Assembly (NCBI GenBank): GCA_964364175.1
Contig: CAYILR010000026.1
Span: 1 to 58,173 of the forward strand
Source of the DNA: CAYILR01 sp964364175
Lineage (GTDB): Bacteria; Bdellovibrionota; UBA1018
Direction: 5' to 3'
Length of the DNA: 58,173 nt
Part shown: one piece after another, positions 57,909-58,173 of the stretch
Position numbering within the stretch: position 1 is the first letter of the stretch
How the letters are laid out: every line of letters begins with the position of its first letter
Notes under the pieces: model-generated
Seen by the model: the letters and a program-made list of their open reading frames with translations, nothing else
The model's database searches: none
Told to the model about the DNA's origin: nothing
Program-made: the position numbers and the translations under genes

Positions 57909-58173
57909 CTAAAATAATTAGCTTTATATTGATTTAATTTCAATGACTTGAACTTGATTGTTAATTTTCAATACGCTGCAAAAATAGATTGAGCGGCTTC
58001 CTGAAGTTGCTGTTCCAGGCAATGCTTTTTGGTCACAAGCTCACACCAAATGAGACTCCAGTCTCAAGACTTAACGCGTTAAATATTCACTAAGTCTCAT
58101 TCAAAAATAGATGAAAAGTTTGTAACTGTTCAGCCTGATTATGCGAGCAGTGGCTGAAGCGGTGCACCTAAAA
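57909..58173. other. AT-rich non-coding end with palindromes
   Basis: No gene was found in the last 265 bp. Two palindromes are present: TGAGACT-CC-AGTCTCA at 58051-58066 and TTAACGCGTTAA at 58071-58082, followed by AAGTCTCAT near 58090. They may be regulator sites for the DGR target or for a gene beyond the window. Confidence 0.45.

Overview
The window looks like chromosomal DNA from a Gram-negative bacterium. It encodes two TolC-type outer-membrane channels, several predicted outer-membrane barrels, many lipobox lipoproteins and periplasmic enzymes. My best guess is a member of Bdellovibrionota or a related former deltaproteobacterial lineage. That rests on the gene mix (359-residue tryptophan dioxygenase, PrkA, a PmbA/TldD pair, abundant small exported proteins, a Bdellovibrio-style HNH fragment) and is inference; no rRNA gene is present to settle it. 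One 100-N scaffold gap lies at 1826-1925.

Layout. 1-2840: AT-rich minus-strand operon with an ABC solute-binding protein (cut by the window edge), a hexapeptide acyltransferase and a MATE-type transporter broken only by the assembly gap. 3253-5379: a 40-residue exported peptide with a terminator, then a 7TM sensor. 5377-9064: several palindromic repeats among small exported genes, including a trypsin-like protease and a signal-peptide-bearing RelE/ParE-fold protein. 9092-12318: tryptophan 2,3-dioxygenase, a kynureninase-like PLP enzyme and a membrane protein. 12442-17993: an AddAB-type helicase-nuclease pair, with a palindromic element in frame inside addA. 18044-23251: SpoIID-like protein, queA, exported proteins and a toxin/Panacea-antitoxin module. 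23339-29029: glucoamylase with a xylose/ribose-type ABC importer. 29026-34649: 5'-nucleotidase, a decayed REP-associated transposase between REP-like palindromes, and a PmbA/TldD pair. 34724-44963: envelope genes (YceI-like, lipoproteins, two TolC proteins, a second 5'-nucleotidase). 44988-50893: PrkA kinase, a long palindromic element, an RluA-family pseudouridine synthase, an HNH remnant, a HAD phosphatase and a barrel protein. 51030: tRNA-His.

Downstream of tRNA-His lies what looks like an accessory island. It starts with a tightly coupled three-gene operon: a ParA ATPase, a hexapeptide-repeat protein whose DNA is a run of 18-bp AACCNNGGTT palindromes, and a winged-helix replication-type protein. 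It continues with a complete diversity-generating retroelement (DGR) on the minus strand: variable surface lipoprotein with VR, MutS-I-like accessory gene, Avd, template repeat TR, reverse transcriptase.

The DGR is the clearest special system. TR (54998-55141) and VR (56301-56444) are 144 bp each and align without gaps. All 16 mismatches fall on adenines of the coding-strand TR, changing 11 residues in the C-terminal fold of a predicted lipoprotein. A perfect 16-bp inverted repeat brackets the TR and covers the RT translation-start region. Other notable points are the parA-linked iterons that are themselves coding, a palindromic element family with a conserved core but locus-specific arms, and abrupt switches of codon usage inside two genes.
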